A DNA stretch of 64,000 nucleotides from an uncultured Arthrobacter sp. (GTDB taxonomy: Bacteria; Actinomycetota; Actinomycetes; Actinomycetales; Micrococcaceae), in the NCBI RefSeq assembly GCF_947493765.1, contig NZ_CANLSZ010000005.1, forward strand, positions 62,001 through 126,000, in the 5' to 3' direction. Each line of letters starts with the position of its first letter. Positions within the stretch are counted from its first letter, which is position 1. Under the pieces are notes generated by a model. That model saw nothing but the letters and a program-made list of their open reading frames with translations. It was not told where the DNA came from and made no database searches. The translations under genes were made by a program, and so were the position numbers. Below are positions 1-12,400 of the stretch, one piece after another.

Positions 1-117
1 CCGCCCCAGGCCGTCCCCACCACCATCGTGCTCGACCGTGAGGGACGGGTTGCGGCGCGCATCCTCGGGCTCGCGGACCGCAGCACACTCGATGCCCTGA
101 TCAGCGATGTGCTGTAG
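1..117 (+). CDS. C-terminal end of a TlpA/ResA-like thioredoxin-fold protein (partial)
   Basis: Frame 1 is open from the window edge to TAG at 115-117 and encodes 38 residues. The segment reading VPTTIVLDREGRVAARILG has the cis-proline and beta-strand pattern (V-P-T-T-x-x-L-D-x-x-G) found near the end of TlpA/ResA redoxins, which reduce apocytochrome c cysteines outside the membrane. The CXXC active site lies outside the window. Its position 12 bp before ccdA fits, because ResA-type proteins receive electrons from CcdA. The family call rests on a short stretch plus context; another redoxin subfamily is possible. Confidence 0.7.
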   Translation, partial: PPQAVPTTIVLDREGRVAARILGLADRSTLDALISDVL

Positions 118-129
118 CGTGCCCTGCCC

Positions 130-929
130 ATGACCGGGGTCCTGGCGGGTCCGGCGGCACTGCTCGTTCCCCTCGTCGCGGGGAACGCCTTCGCCGACGC
201 CGTCCTCAACGGATCGATGCTCCTCGCGCTCCCGGTCGCCCTACTCGCGGGCCTCGTCTCCTTCGTCTCACCGTGCGTGCTGCCGCTGGTCCCGGGATAT
301 CTCGGGTACGTCACCGGCCTGACCGGCATCGATCTCGAGAAGCAGCGCAAGGGGCGGATGATCGCGGGGATCGGTCTGTTCGTGCTGGGCTTCTCAGTGG
401 TGTTCATGGCCTACGGCACGCTGTTCGGGCAGCTCGGCGCGTTCCTGCGCGTCTCGCAGGGGTGGCTCATCCAGGTCTTCGGCGTCGTCGTGATCCTGCT
501 CGGTGTCGTCTTCATGGGAGGGTTCTCCTGGTTCCAGCGGGAGAGCAGGATCCACGCGAGGATCCCCGCCGGGCTGCTGGGAGCACCCCTGCTCGGACTC
601 ACGTTCGGGTTGGGGTGGGCTCCCTGCATCGGACCCACCCTCGGCGCTGTCCAGTTGCTCGCCGTCTCGGGCAACGACGCCACGGCGCTCAAGGGCGCGG
701 TGCTGACCTTCGCCTACTGCGTGGGGCTCGGGGTGCCGTTCCTGCTGATCGCCCTCGGCGTGCAGCGGGGCATGGGAGCGCTGGCGTTCTTCCGCAGGCA
801 CCGGCGGCTGCTGCAGCGGGCCGGCGGCGGGCTCCTGATCCTCGTGGGTGTGCTCATGGTCACCGGTGTCTGGAACTTCTGGATCACCCGACTGCAGGAT
901 GCGCTGATCAGCGGTGTGGTGCTGCCGAT

Positions 930-933
<4 letters not shown>
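130..933 (+). CDS. ccdA: CcdA-type cytochrome c biogenesis / thiol-disulfide transporter
   Basis: This 267-residue polytopic membrane protein has about six hydrophobic segments. It carries the paired conserved cysteines of the DsbD-beta/CcdA family: SFVSPCVLPLVPGY near residues 43-56 and FGLGWAPCIGPTLG near residues 159-172. CcdA passes electrons from cytoplasmic thioredoxin across the membrane to ResA-type redoxins so that haem can be attached to cytochromes c. The gene follows a redoxin gene and its TGA overlaps the resB ATG (ATGA), so translation is probably coupled. A TAGCGT hexamer at 115-120 overlaps the upstream stop codon and could be a weak internal -10 box. Confidence 0.9.
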
Positions 934-2755
<1,822 letters not shown>

Positions 2756-2756
<1 letters not shown>

Positions 2757-3790
2757 TGCCACAACCAGTCAATGCCGAGCTCGGACAGGCCAGCGAGCTG
2801 CTGATGTTGCTCGCCTCCATCGCCTACGTGGTGGCGTTCATCTTCTTCGTGCTCGATCTCGTGAGGTCGAGCACCACCATCAACGCCGTCGAGGCGCGCC
2901 TCGCGAGCGAGCAGGCGGCCTCCACGCGGTCCCTCGCCAGCGTGGGCGCCGGTGGGGGAGGGTCGACGGTCGCCGAGGCACGCCCGGCCCCGGTCACGGC
3001 CGACGATTCCATGGACTACGGTTCCGGCGCCAGGCGCGGAACCGCCCGCATCGCCGTCGCCCTGACCGTGCTGGCCGCCGTCATCCACGGCGCGGCGGTG
3101 GTCAGCAGGGCTTTCGCGGCGCACCGCGTGCCGTGGGGCAACATGTACGAGTTCTGCACCACCGGCGCCCTGCTGGTGTCGGTCATCTTCCTCATCACCC
3201 TCACGCGCAAGGATCTGCGGTTCGTCGGGTCCTTCGTGGTGGGGCTCGTGGTCGTCATGCTGTGTGCCGCGACCGTCGGCTTCCCCACTCCGGTGTCGCG
3301 GCTGATCCCGGCACTGCAGAGCTACTGGCTGATCGTGCACGTGTCCATCGCGGTGGCGTCCTCGGCGATCTTCACCATCACCTTCGCGATGTCGGTGCTG
3401 CAGTTGCTGCAGACCTCGCGCGAGGCCAAGCTGCTGGCGGGCAAGGCCGACACCGCGAAGTTCCTGCGTCTCGTGCCCTCCGCGCTGAGCCTCGAGAATC
3501 TCTCCTACCGGCTCAATGCCATCGCGTTCGTGGGCTGGACCTTCACGGTCATGGCCGGCGCCATCTGGGCCGAGCAGGCTTGGGGCCGCTACTGGGGCTG
3601 GGACACCAAGGAGGTCTGGTCCTTCGTGATCTGGACCGTCTATGCCGGCTACCTGCATGCCCGCGCCACACGGGGCTGGACGGGGACGCGCGCCGCGTGG
3701 CTGTCGATCGTCGGCTACCTGTGCATCGTCTTCAACTTCACCATCGTCAACATCTACTTCTCCGGGCTGCACAGCTACGCCGGGGTCTAG
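2756..3790 (+). CDS. ccsB: CcsB/CcsA-type cytochrome c biogenesis protein
   Basis: This 344-residue polytopic protein contains the tryptophan-rich haem-handling motif WGRYWGWDTKEVWSF near residues 276-290, diagnostic for the CcmC/CcmF/CcsA family. Conserved histidines sit in nearby helices (for example YWLIVHVSIAVASS and AGYLHARATRG). CcsB and ResB together form the system II haem lyase at the outer face of the membrane. The ATG at 2756 shares one base with the resB stop codon, so the genes are one operon with ccdA and the upstream redoxin. An Ala/Gly-rich loop at about residues 55-85 is variable in the family. Confidence 0.93.
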
Positions 3791-3989
3791 TCCGGCACGG
3801 TCCGGCCCCGGCACAGCGCCGTCGTTCCGACCGTCACGTCGGATCGAGGGCGCTGTCATGTACGGCTCGGCTCCCAGCCCCGCTTCGCTAGATGACGGAT
3901 TGCCCGCTGACGCAGAACAGCACGCCGGGGACTTGCCTACGCCTCGGTCAGGAGTTCTGAAGGGACACCCGTGCCTTCAGATCTGTTGT

Positions 3990-4805
3990 TCACGAGATGT
4001 CCCGGCGCGCCGTGCGCCAGAGACCGAAAGCGAGCGGAAGTCCCACCCACACGGCGATCGATACCGCCAGCTGGGCCCACCCGCTGGTGGTCATCTCTCC
4101 CGCCATGAGAGGAAGCAGGGTGAGGTTGATGTCGAGCCATTCGGCCGGCTCCCGGAGTGAGTCGACGAAGAGGGTGAGGACGGACCACACGGTGGGCAGC
4201 AGGAGGTACGCGACGATCGCGACCGGGGTGCTGAGAAATGCCAGGCCGAAGGCCACTCCCTGCGCCACCAGCAGGAGCAGGGCGAGGATCATCCCGGTCA
4301 GCACGGGCCAGTCCATGGTCCAGGATCCATCGCCATCACGCCACACCACTCCCACGATGTTGGATACCGCTCCAGCGGCGAGCGCCACCACCATGACAGC
4401 CAGTCCGAGGGAGGCGGCAGCCACCACCTTTGCGAGATTCACGCGGATACGTCGTGGTTCCAGGGCGAAGGTGGTCAGCGCCGTCCGCTGGGACCACTCG
4501 CTGGTCGCGGCCATGATGCCGATGAGGGGCAACAGGAACATCTGGCCGAGGGTGGCAGCCGAGGTCAGTTCCGACCAGGTGAGACCGGCCGGTTCTGCGG
4601 TGAAGAGCAGGAGCGCGATCAGCCCGACATTGACGAGGGCGATGATCCCGAGGAGCCAGGCACCGGCGCGGGTATCGAGTTGCTTGCGTAATTCCACCCG
4701 GCAGAGCCGTCCGAAGGGGATCGCCCTCGCCGTGTCGGGGCCGAGTCGTGCTTGCCTCGTGGCCGAAGCCCCGGCGGCGGCGGCGGGAACACTCAGGGAG
4801 CTCAT
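3990..4805 (-). CDS. ABC transporter permease (ABC-2 type)
   Basis: The 271-residue product has about six hydrophobic segments (for example AGAWLLGIIALVNVGLIALLLFTA) and the layout of ABC-2 type permeases that pair with a single ATPase. It begins at the last bases of the ATPase gene (overlap 4802-4805), so the two are translationally coupled and probably form one exporter. The substrate cannot be read from sequence. Such pairs next to a NarL-type two-component system often serve antibiotic or peptide export and resistance; that is inference here. Bases 3791-3989, between the ccsB end and this gene end, hold no gene I can support. Confidence 0.85.
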   Translation of the reverse strand: MSSLSVPAAAAGASATRQARLGPDTARAIPFGRLCRVELRKQLDTRAGAWLLGIIALVNVGLIALLLFTAEPAGLTWSELTSAATLGQMFLLPLIGIMAATSEWSQRTALTTFALEPRRIRVNLAKVVAAASLGLAVMVVALAAGAVSNIVGVVWRDGDGSWTMDWPVLTGMILALLLLVAQGVAFGLAFLSTPVAIVAYLLLPTVWSVLTLFVDSLREPAEWLDINLTLLPLMAGEMTTSGWAQLAVSIAVWVGLPLAFGLWRTARRDIS

Positions 4806-5698
4806 GCGGGAATCTCCTCTCGCCCGTGCTGGGCGGTAGTGGTGAAGAACAACTCTTCGAGCCCGGCCCTGGGCGCCGGCTGAAGATCGGTGAGGACGAC
4901 GGCGGCCTTCAGCGCCAGCCGACCGACGTCCTCGGTCGAAGCGGTGGTGGACAAGCCCTCCGGGTCACGTCTGGCGTCGTGACCGGCTTCGATCAGGGCA
5001 AGCGTCAGGGCACCGTCGTCGAGGCTGTGTACCCGGGTTCCGCCGGTGGCGAGAAGTTCGGCGGCCGGGCCCTGAGCAAGGATACGACCGGCGCCGATGA
5101 TCACGAGGTCATCCGCCACGGCCTCCACCTCGAGGAGTAGGTGCGACGAGAGCAGGACGGTGCCACCGGCGTCGGCGAAGTCACGGACCAGTCCGCGCAT
5201 CCATCTGATCCCGGCCGGATCGAGTCCATTGGCGGGCTCGTCGAGGATCAGCACGTCCGGATCACCGAGCAGCGCGTGCGCGAGCCCGAGGCGCTGTCGC
5301 ATGCCCAGCGAGTAGGTCCGGGTACGCGCGTCCGCCTCCTGCCGACTAAGTCCCACCCGGTCGAGAACCTGCTGCACGTGGCGCCTGGGCAGACCCATCA
5401 CCCGCGCCGAAAGAGCGAGGGTCTCGTGTCCGGTGCGGCCCGCGTGCTGGGCGCTCGCGTCCAGGAGGACGCCCACGTGACGGCCGGGATTGACCAGTTC
5501 CTGGAACGGCCGCCCGAGCACCAGGCACTCTCCCGCAGTCGCAGTGGACAGAGCGCACACGAGGCGCATCGTGGTGGATTTACCGGCTCCGTTCGGGCCC
5601 AGGAAGCCGGTGACGCGACCTGGATGGGCCGTGAATGAGATGTCGTCGACAACGGTCCTGGAACCGTAACGTTTGGTGAGGTGCTCTGCTGTGATCAT
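4802..5698 (-). CDS. ABC transporter ATP-binding protein
   Basis: ATPase of the adjacent ABC-2 exporter. Starting at the ATG at 5698 (MITAEHLTKRYG) it has 298 residues. Walker A GPNGAGKST lies near residues 38-46, a degenerate ABC signature (YSLGMRQRLGLAHAL) comes next, and Walker B is LILDEPANGLDPAG. An in-frame ATG at 5707 would add three residues; 5698 matches the usual family start. Divergent from the two-component kinase, with a palindrome between them that could control both directions. Confidence 0.92.
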   Translation of the reverse strand: MITAEHLTKRYGSRTVVDDISFTAHPGRVTGFLGPNGAGKSTTMRLVCALSTATAGECLVLGRPFQELVNPGRHVGVLLDASAQHAGRTGHETLALSARVMGLPRRHVQQVLDRVGLSRQEADARTRTYSLGMRQRLGLAHALLGDPDVLILDEPANGLDPAGIRWMRGLVRDFADAGGTVLLSSHLLLEVEAVADDLVIIGAGRILAQGPAAELLATGGTRVHSLDDGALTLALIEAGHDARRDPEGLSTTASTEDVGRLALKAAVVLTDLQPAPRAGLEELFFTTTAQHGREEIPA

Positions 5699-5802
5699 GA
5701 GTCCCATGGTTCTACCGGTCCCGATGGCTGCGGATCGGGCGCGGGTATGGAGTGGCTCAGACTTTGGTAGGAGGCAGGAGAGCCGAAGGGCCGAGGTTCG
5801 CC

Positions 5803-5821
5803 GTGTAGGTGCTACCTACAC
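5803..5821. promoter_or_regulatory. Inverted repeat and leaderless -10 box upstream of the histidine kinase
   Basis: GTGTAGGT (5803-5810) and ACCTACAC (5814-5821) are perfect 8-bp inverted arms around a 3-base centre. TACACT at 5817-5822 fits a -10 box and ends 7 nt before GTG 5830, so transcription could start at or next to that codon. A regulator bound here would cover the promoter. Binding by the adjacent response regulator is an inference. Confidence 0.6.
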
Positions 5822-5829
5822 TGGAAGGT

Positions 5830-7158
5830 GTGACAGTCCAGCCCACCGCCGACCTTCCCGTCGAGCCCGACGCGGTCCGTTCGACGACGGCGACCCGCTC
5901 CGGTCATCTACCACCGCCGGCGCTCCGGCCCTGGTCCCGGATCTGGCGCTACCTGGTGGCGGTCGGCGTCGGCCTCCTGTTGTGGCTGCTCGTCTCGGCC
6001 GACTATCTGACAGCGGCGCCGGACGGCGTCCCCCCGTCTACCGAGGCTGCCATCGGCGGACTGCTGGTCCTCGACCTCCTGCTCGGCGTTCTCGCGCTGT
6101 GCCTTCTCCCTCTGCGCCGCCGCCTGCCGGTCCTCACCGCCGCGCTGACGGTGTCCTTCTCGGCCGTCTCGGCGTCATCGCTCGGCGCAGGTGCGGTGGC
6201 AGGGGTCTCGATGAGTACGCGTCGACGTTGGCTCGGCGTCGTTCTCGTCGGGTTGATCTGGTGCGGCGCCACGATCGTCTACGAGGTTCTCCTGCGCCCG
6301 AGTGTCCCGGGAGTCGCTGTGCAGCCGGGGACGAGGTGGGCAGCGGGTGGAACGGCGATCGCCGTCTACGGCATCTGTGTGGCCATCGGTTTCTACATCG
6401 GGGCACGTCGTGAGCTGCTTGCGTCCCTCCAGGAGCGGGCGGAGAACGCCGAACGCGAGCAGGCGATGAAGGCTGAGTCCGCGCGCGAGGCCGAGCGGAC
6501 GCGGATCGCCCGGGAGATGCACGACGTGCTCGCCCATCGCATCTCCCTCGTCGCACTCCATGCCGGAGCGCTGACCTACCGGACCGATCTCACGAGTCGG
6601 GAGACCACTGAGGCGGCAGGGGTCATCCAGGACAACGCCCATCTGGCACTGGTCGAACTGCGTCAGGTGCTCGGCGTCCTGCGCGACGAACACCACCCCG
6701 ACGCCGAGGCAGAACCACCCCAGCCCTCACTCACCGATGTGGCGGCGCTGCTGGCCGCAGCCGAGGACGCCGGAACGGCCGTCACGCTCGAGACCGCAGC
6801 TCTGTCCGGTGCCGAAGCATCACGACCCCACGCAGGACTGCCGCAGCTCGGCGAGGCGGAGCTGACGGGTCTGTCCGAGACCATCTCGCGCACCGCCTAC
6901 CGCATCCTCCAGGAAGCACTGACCAACGCGCGAAAACATGCCCCGGGCGAATCGGTGCGGATCCGCCTGAACCGTGTGGACTCCCGGTTGCAGATCGAGG
7001 TGAGGAACGGGATTCCCTCCACCCCTGCGGTCATCCCCGGAGCAGGGCTGGGCCTGACCGGTCTCCGGGAGCGGGCGGAACTCGCCGGTGGCGCCTTGGA
7101 TCACACTCCTGCCCCGGACGGGGCGTTCGTGCTGAGAGCATGGTTGCCATCGACCTGA
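5830..7158 (+). CDS. Two-component sensor histidine kinase (HisKA_3 / NarL-partner class)
   Basis: The product has 442 residues from GTG 5830. It has several N-terminal hydrophobic segments, then a dimerisation segment with the phosphoacceptor motif REMHDVLAHRISLVALHAG near residues 233-251. The C-terminal HATPase domain has an N-box (EALTNARKHAPGES) and a G-box (GLGLTGLRERAELAGG). This order is typical of DesK/LiaS-like kinases. A longer frame starts at GTG 5809, but that codon lies inside the inverted repeat, and the -10 box at 5817-5822 supports 5830. The 3' end overlaps the response regulator gene by 19 bases, indicating coupled expression. The likely target is the divergent ABC exporter. 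Confidence 0.9.
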   Translation: MTVQPTADLPVEPDAVRSTTATRSGHLPPPALRPWSRIWRYLVAVGVGLLLWLLVSADYLTAAPDGVPPSTEAAIGGLLVLDLLLGVLALCLLPLRRRLPVLTAALTVSFSAVSASSLGAGAVAGVSMSTRRRWLGVVLVGLIWCGATIVYEVLLRPSVPGVAVQPGTRWAAGGTAIAVYGICVAIGFYIGARRELLASLQERAENAEREQAMKAESAREAERTRIAREMHDVLAHRISLVALHAGALTYRTDLTSRETTEAAGVIQDNAHLALVELRQVLGVLRDEHHPDAEAEPPQPSLTDVAALLAAAEDAGTAVTLETAALSGAEASRPHAGLPQLGEAELTGLSETISRTAYRILQEALTNARKHAPGESVRIRLNRVDSRLQIEVRNGIPSTPAVIPGAGLGLTGLRERAELAGGALDHTPAPDGAFVLRAWLPST

Positions 7159-7805
7159 CCTTGCGTGTGGCGTTGGTCGACGACGACCCACTCGTGCGGG
7201 CGGGACTGCGCATGATCCTCGGCGGCGATCCGCTCCTCGAGATCGTCGGTGAGGCCGGTGACGGTCGTGAAGCCCTGACGCTGATCGCCCAGAAGGACCC
7301 CGACGTCGTGCTCATGGACATCAGGATGCCCATCATGGACGGGCTGGCCGCAACCCGGGCGCTGCAGGATCGCAGCGTCCGTACCCGGGTGATCGTCCTG
7401 ACGACCTTCGATACCGACGACATGGTCCTCACGGCGCTGCGGCACGGCGCCGCGGGCTTCCTCCTCAAGGACACGCCTCCAGCCGACCTCGTGGCGGCCG
7501 TTCGTCGCGTGGCCGGAGGCGATCCCATCCTTTCGCCGAGCGTGACCGCACAGCTCATCGCCACGGTGACCCGCATCCCCGATACTCACCGCAGACACGC
7601 CGTCGAGAGGCTCACGCGCCTGACCGAGCGAGAGAAGGAGGTGGCCCTGGCGATCGGTCGCGGACTGACCAACGCGCAGATCGCTGCGGACCTCTACATG
7701 AGCATTCCCACGGTCAAGACACACACGGGAAGCATCTTCGCGAAACTCGACGCCACCAACAGGGTCCAGATCGCCCGCTACGTGCACGACGCAGAACTCG
7801 CCTGA
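7140..7805 (+). CDS. LuxR/NarL-family response regulator
   Basis: This 221-residue protein has an N-terminal receiver domain: the acidic pair in ALVDDDPLVRAGL, the phosphoacceptor Asp in VVLMDIRMPIMDG, and Lys in FLLKDTPP. A C-terminal GerE helix-turn-helix follows (LTEREKEVALAIGRGLTNAQIAADLYMSIPTVKTHTGSIFAKL). It is the partner of the overlapping histidine kinase and a DNA-binding regulator, presumably of the ABC exporter and possibly of its own operon through the palindrome at 5803-5821. The family call is secure; the targets are inferred. Confidence 0.93.
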   Translation: MVAIDLTLRVALVDDDPLVRAGLRMILGGDPLLEIVGEAGDGREALTLIAQKDPDVVLMDIRMPIMDGLAATRALQDRSVRTRVIVLTTFDTDDMVLTALRHGAAGFLLKDTPPADLVAAVRRVAGGDPILSPSVTAQLIATVTRIPDTHRRHAVERLTRLTEREKEVALAIGRGLTNAQIAADLYMSIPTVKTHTGSIFAKLDATNRVQIARYVHDAELA

Positions 7806-7875
7806 GGCAGCAGCGCCTATCGATCGTGAGAGGGGGCATCGGATCTGGTTACCCTCACCTCGCTCAACGATGACC

Positions 7876-7921
7876 GGGCCCGGTCCCTGTCTTGGATGAT
7901 CTCAAGACAGGGACCGGGCCC
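7876..7921. terminator. Strong bidirectional hairpin between convergent genes
   Basis: A perfect 19-bp stem (7876-7894 with 7903-7921) encloses an 8-nt loop. The left arm is GGGCCCGGTCCCTGTCTTG. It sits between the response regulator (+) and the transporter (-), which converge. There is no T tract on either strand, so it may act as a U-less terminator or as a transcript-stabilising hairpin. Confidence 0.75.
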
Positions 7922-7987
7922 CGAGTGGATCCAGCGGACGTAACAGGTACCAGCTCCTCGTGAGGGGAGCTCGCACGTCCAGGTCTC

Positions 7988-9358
7988 TCAGCCGGTACGG
8001 ATGACGCGGGGGTCCCTCTTGCGTGCAGCGAAGACGAGCAACCCTGACGCGAGGATGGGCAGGCAGCCCCACCAGAGGCCGGCTTCCGTCCAGGTGCCGC
8101 CCGAGGAGAGCGTCATGGTGATGAGGAGGCCACCAATGATGGCGCCGACCTGACCCGAGGCGTTGATCAGCGCGCCTCCGGTGGCTCTCGTGTGAACAGG
8201 GAAGCTCTCGCCGGTGAAGAACAGGAGGGCGGAGAACGGTCCGATGAGGAAGAACAGGCCGGCACTGTAGAGCGCGACGATGACGGCGAAGTTGCCGTCG
8301 GGAGCCTGCAGCATTCCGAAGAAGGCCACGCTGCTGAGGATCCAGGCGATGCCTATCGTGTTGCGGCGCCCGATCCGGTCGCCGAGCCAGCCATGGAAGA
8401 GATACCCCGCGAAGGCCGTGGCGTTGGAGATGACCAGGATGGCCAGTGCGCTGTTGAAGGTGATGTTCTTGCCGTCGACGGCCGTCAGCAGGGACGTGCC
8501 GAGGATCGCGAAGGCCAGGACCCCGATCCAGTTCAGCAGGAACGAGGTGCCGATCACCAGGGTGGAGCGCAGCGACTCGCCCTGGAACACCGCCACCAGC
8601 GGGGTGGACTGATTGGTCATGTCGATCCCACTCGCCGTGGCCAGTTCCTTCGCCTCCGTCTGACGGTCCGCCTTGACCAGTTCCTCGATCCGGCGCCGCG
8701 TGGTGAACTGCGGGCTCTCCTTGAGCCAGCGCCCGGCGATGACGATGAACACGGCAGGGAGAGCCGCGACGACGAAGCAGAGCGGCCAGCCGCCGATGGG
8801 GAACAGGAGATAGACGGATGCCGCGGCGAGCACGGAACCGATGGGCCAACCGGACTGGACGAGCGAGTAGATGAAGCCTCGTCGCCGTGCCTTCGCCGGA
8901 TCGGTGTAGCTGTGGGCGAACATCTCGTTCAGATAGGCGGCGTTGATGGCCTGCTCCGCGTAGCCGAGTCCGGCCAGGGACCGGACGAGGATCAGAAAGA
9001 CGACGCCCACACCCGCCGCCAGGCCTATGACCAGTCCGGTCGTCGCGGTGAGCACCGACGCCACGGCGGCTCCGGTCACCGCCAGGAGGATTCCCTTCCG
9101 CCGACCGATGCGATCCGCGATCGGCCCGATGGCGAAGGCCACGAGAGCCGTTCCAGCGGTGACCCAGGTGTTGACCTGGGTGGACTGGGCCCCGGTCCAG
9201 CCGAAGTCCTCGGCGAGGACCGGGAGGAGATTGCCGAAGAGCACGAAATCGTAGACCGCGAAGGTCCAGGCGAAGAAGCAGATCCAGGTCGCGATGCGTA
9301 CATCCTTCGGAGTGACCTGGGTGATGGTGGTGGCTTGCGCTTGCTGAGTGATATCCAT
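7988..9358 (-). CDS. MFS transporter, metabolite:H+ symporter (MHS)-like
   Basis: The 456-residue product has about 12 hydrophobic segments. Major facilitator loop motifs are present: IADRIGRRKGILL after helix 2 and HGWLGDRIGRRNTIG in the second half. The size and the long central loop (about residues 205-245) fit the sugar/metabolite:H+ symporter families. The gene has the same orientation as the hydantoinase A/B gene, whose stop lies 101 bp upstream, so the two are probably co-transcribed. Uptake of N-methylhydantoin, creatinine or a related ureido compound is a reasonable inference; the sequence alone does not show the substrate. AAGGA lies just ahead of the ATG. Confidence 0.85.
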   Translation of the reverse strand: MDITQQAQATTITQVTPKDVRIATWICFFAWTFAVYDFVLFGNLLPVLAEDFGWTGAQSTQVNTWVTAGTALVAFAIGPIADRIGRRKGILLAVTGAAVASVLTATTGLVIGLAAGVGVVFLILVRSLAGLGYAEQAINAAYLNEMFAHSYTDPAKARRRGFIYSLVQSGWPIGSVLAAASVYLLFPIGGWPLCFVVAALPAVFIVIAGRWLKESPQFTTRRRIEELVKADRQTEAKELATASGIDMTNQSTPLVAVFQGESLRSTLVIGTSFLLNWIGVLAFAILGTSLLTAVDGKNITFNSALAILVISNATAFAGYLFHGWLGDRIGRRNTIGIAWILSSVAFFGMLQAPDGNFAVIVALYSAGLFFLIGPFSALLFFTGESFPVHTRATGGALINASGQVGAIIGGLLITMTLSSGGTWTEAGLWWGCLPILASGLLVFAARKRDPRVIRTG

Positions 9359-9459
9359 GGCAGGTTCCTTGTCAGCGGAATGCGGGTAGATACAGCGACG
9401 GTCGTCCCGGGAGCACGTTCACCCCTTCTCCCGGGACGACCTCTTACTGCGTGACTGAC

Positions 9460-12400
9460 CTACGGGGTCAGGACGGTCCGGGAGTTCATCCGCTCCCGGA
9501 GTGCGATCGTGCCTTCCGCATCGAGCCGCATGCGGTCTACTTCCTCGACCAGCACGACGCCGTAGTCGCGCTCGGCGGCGTCGATTGTGGTGAAGCCGTC
9601 CAGGACGTCCTCGAGGACCTGCTGGGGGTCACGGCGGGTCGGATGGCCGAAGCCACCACCACTGGGCACCGTGATCTGCAGCGAGTCGCCGGCCTTGAGC
9701 TGCCAGCCGGTCACCTTGGACGGCCAGGACTCCTCGCCCTCCCTGCCCGGGTTCTTGATGAGGGAGGCGTTCAGGCCCTCGTGTCCCTCGAACGCACCCC
9801 ACGGCACATCCGACTCGTGGCGTTCGCCCTCGCAGGTGACGGCTGTGTCGACCAGGAAGGTGTTCTCCCGGACGATGCCGATGCCGCCGCGGTACTCGCC
9901 TGCAGCGGCAGGCTCGTCACGGAGTTCATAGCGGTCGGTCCGCATCGGAAAGCGCCATTCGAGTTCCTCGATGGGGTTGTTTCGGGTGTTGGCGATGAGG
10001 TTGTCCACGGAATCCGGCCCGTCTGATGTCGATCGCGCACCGTAGGAACCCTCGTTGACCTCCAGATACACCCAGTACTCACCGGCCTTCTCGTCCCAGC
10101 CCGAGTAGGAGACGAAGTGGATGTGCGCGGAGTTACCGGCCGTGACACGGTCGGGGATGATCGGGGCCAACGCCCGCAGCGCAAGATCCACCGCCCGCTG
10201 CACCTGGGAGAACCGCGAGAACGTTGCGGCCGGATATGTCGGATTGAAGATGGTGCCCTCCGGTGCTATCACCTTCAGGGGCTTGAGCATGCCCTCGTTC
10301 TGCGGCACGAACACCGGGAAGGCCACCTCGTCCAAAAACATCATGCGGGTGATGAAGGTGAATGCCGACACCGTGGTGCCCTCGAAGGCGCAGTTGTACG
10401 CCGTCGGTACCTGCTCGGATGATCCGGTGAGGTCGTACGTGATCTCGTCGCCCTCGACGATCACCTTCACGACGATCGGCAGCTTCTTCCCGTAGTTGCG
10501 TCCGTCGTCGTCCAGATAGCCGACCTCGGTCTCGTACACCCCGTCCGGGATCTTGGCGATCTCCTGGCGCAGCATGCGCTCCGAGTAGTCGATCCAGTTC
10601 TGGCCGGCATCCCGGACCGCTGCGAAACCGTAGCGTTCGATGAGCGCGATGTACCGGGACTTGGCGAGCTCGCACGCCGCGATCATCGCCTGGAAGTCCC
10701 CCTCGTTCGAGGTCGGCGTCCGGCTGTTGTTGAGGATGTGCCGGATCAGGGACTCCTGGCGGACGCCCTTCTCGTAGACCTTGATGGCACGGAAGATGGT
10801 GCCTTCGGACTGGATGTCCTGGATGTCCACCATGAGCCCGGAGAACGCTCCGCCGTTGTCGATCAGCTGGCCGGAGGCTCCGGCGAAACCGACGAGTTGG
10901 CCGTCGTGGAAGATCGGCTCGATGATCGCCACGTCCGGGGAGTGCGTCGCGCCGAGGTAGGGGTCGTTGTGCAGGATGACGTCGCCCTCGTGGATGTCGT
11001 CGCCCAGCACCGACATGACGCCCTTGACGATCTTCGGCATCGACCCCATGAACATCGGCGTGGAATCCGACTCGGCCAGTACATTGCCGTCCTTGTCGAA
11101 CAGTCCCGCGCCCAGATCCTCGGACTCCCGGATGATCGAGGAATAGGCCATCCGGAAGAGGACCGAGGCCATCTCCTTGGCGGCCGAGTTGAGCGCACCT
11201 CCGATCACACGCATGAGGATCGGCGTGGCCAGCTTCTCCGCCGTCTCGGTTGCCGCGGGGCAGGTGATGACGAGATTGCCGGCGCTGTCCACGGTGCCCG
11301 AGAAGCCCGGCGGAACGACGACGGTGGCGTCGTACTGCTCGATGACGGCGGGACCGGCGAATTCGGTTCCGACACCCATCCGCTCCCGGTCGTAGAAGCC
11401 GGTGTCCAGGGTGGCGGGCTTGCCGTCCTGGGTGAAGGTCACGGGTCGTGTCTCCACGAGCGCGTCCTCGAGATCCCCCGAGTGCGTCGGGATGGGGCTC
11501 GGGAGGTCATCCATGAGGGCACGAGCCTCGACGCGGATGTTGATGACTTCCACGGTGCCGTCCTTGAAGCGGTGACCGTACTCCTCGAAGTGCGCGTCGT
11601 GGAAGGCGGTTTCCGCCGTGGTCATCCAGTCCTGGTCCACCGGACCCTCCGGCACGTCGAAGCGGATCTCGTAGCCCTGTCCTTCGTAGCGGGCATCGGC
11701 CAGCCAATCCAGCTTGCGGCGATCGAGCGGGACCTCCTCGGCGTCGAGCTGGGCCGTGGCCTCCCGCTCGAGGCGCTCGAACGAGGCCTGGATCGCGGAC
11801 GGGTCGGCCTCGCGGAACTTGAAGCGATTCGTCGCGACGAACTCGTACTGCTCGTCCGTTGCCAGCAGACCGGTCGCGGCCATGATGCCCGGATGGGCCG
11901 GGACGAGCACCTGCGGCACTTCCAGCTCGGCGGCGATCTCACAGGCGAACAGAGCACCTGCGCCGCCGGCGGCCACCAGCGTGAAGTCCCGCGGATCGTA
12001 CCCGCGGCGTACGGAGTTCTGCTCGATGGCCTGGGTCATGCCGAACTTCTGCACCTGGAGTGCGCCGAGGGCGGCCTCCTCCACGGACATACCGAGCTTG
12101 TCGGCGAGTCCCTGCATGCACTTCCTGGCGCCGTCGAGATCCAGGTCCATCCCGGAGCCCGCCAGCACACGGTCCGGACGCATGCGTCCCAGGAGTACCT
12201 GGGCGTCGGTCGACGTCGGATCCGTGCCGCCGCGGCCGTAGCAGACCGGACCCGGATCCGCTCCTGCGGACTGCGGGCCCACGCGGAAGACCCCGCCGGC
12301 GTCGACATAGGCGATCGAACCGCCGCCCGCGCCGATGGTGTCGATGTCCACCATGGGGACCATGGCCTGGTGGTCGCCGATCTTGGTGTCCAGGAGATGG

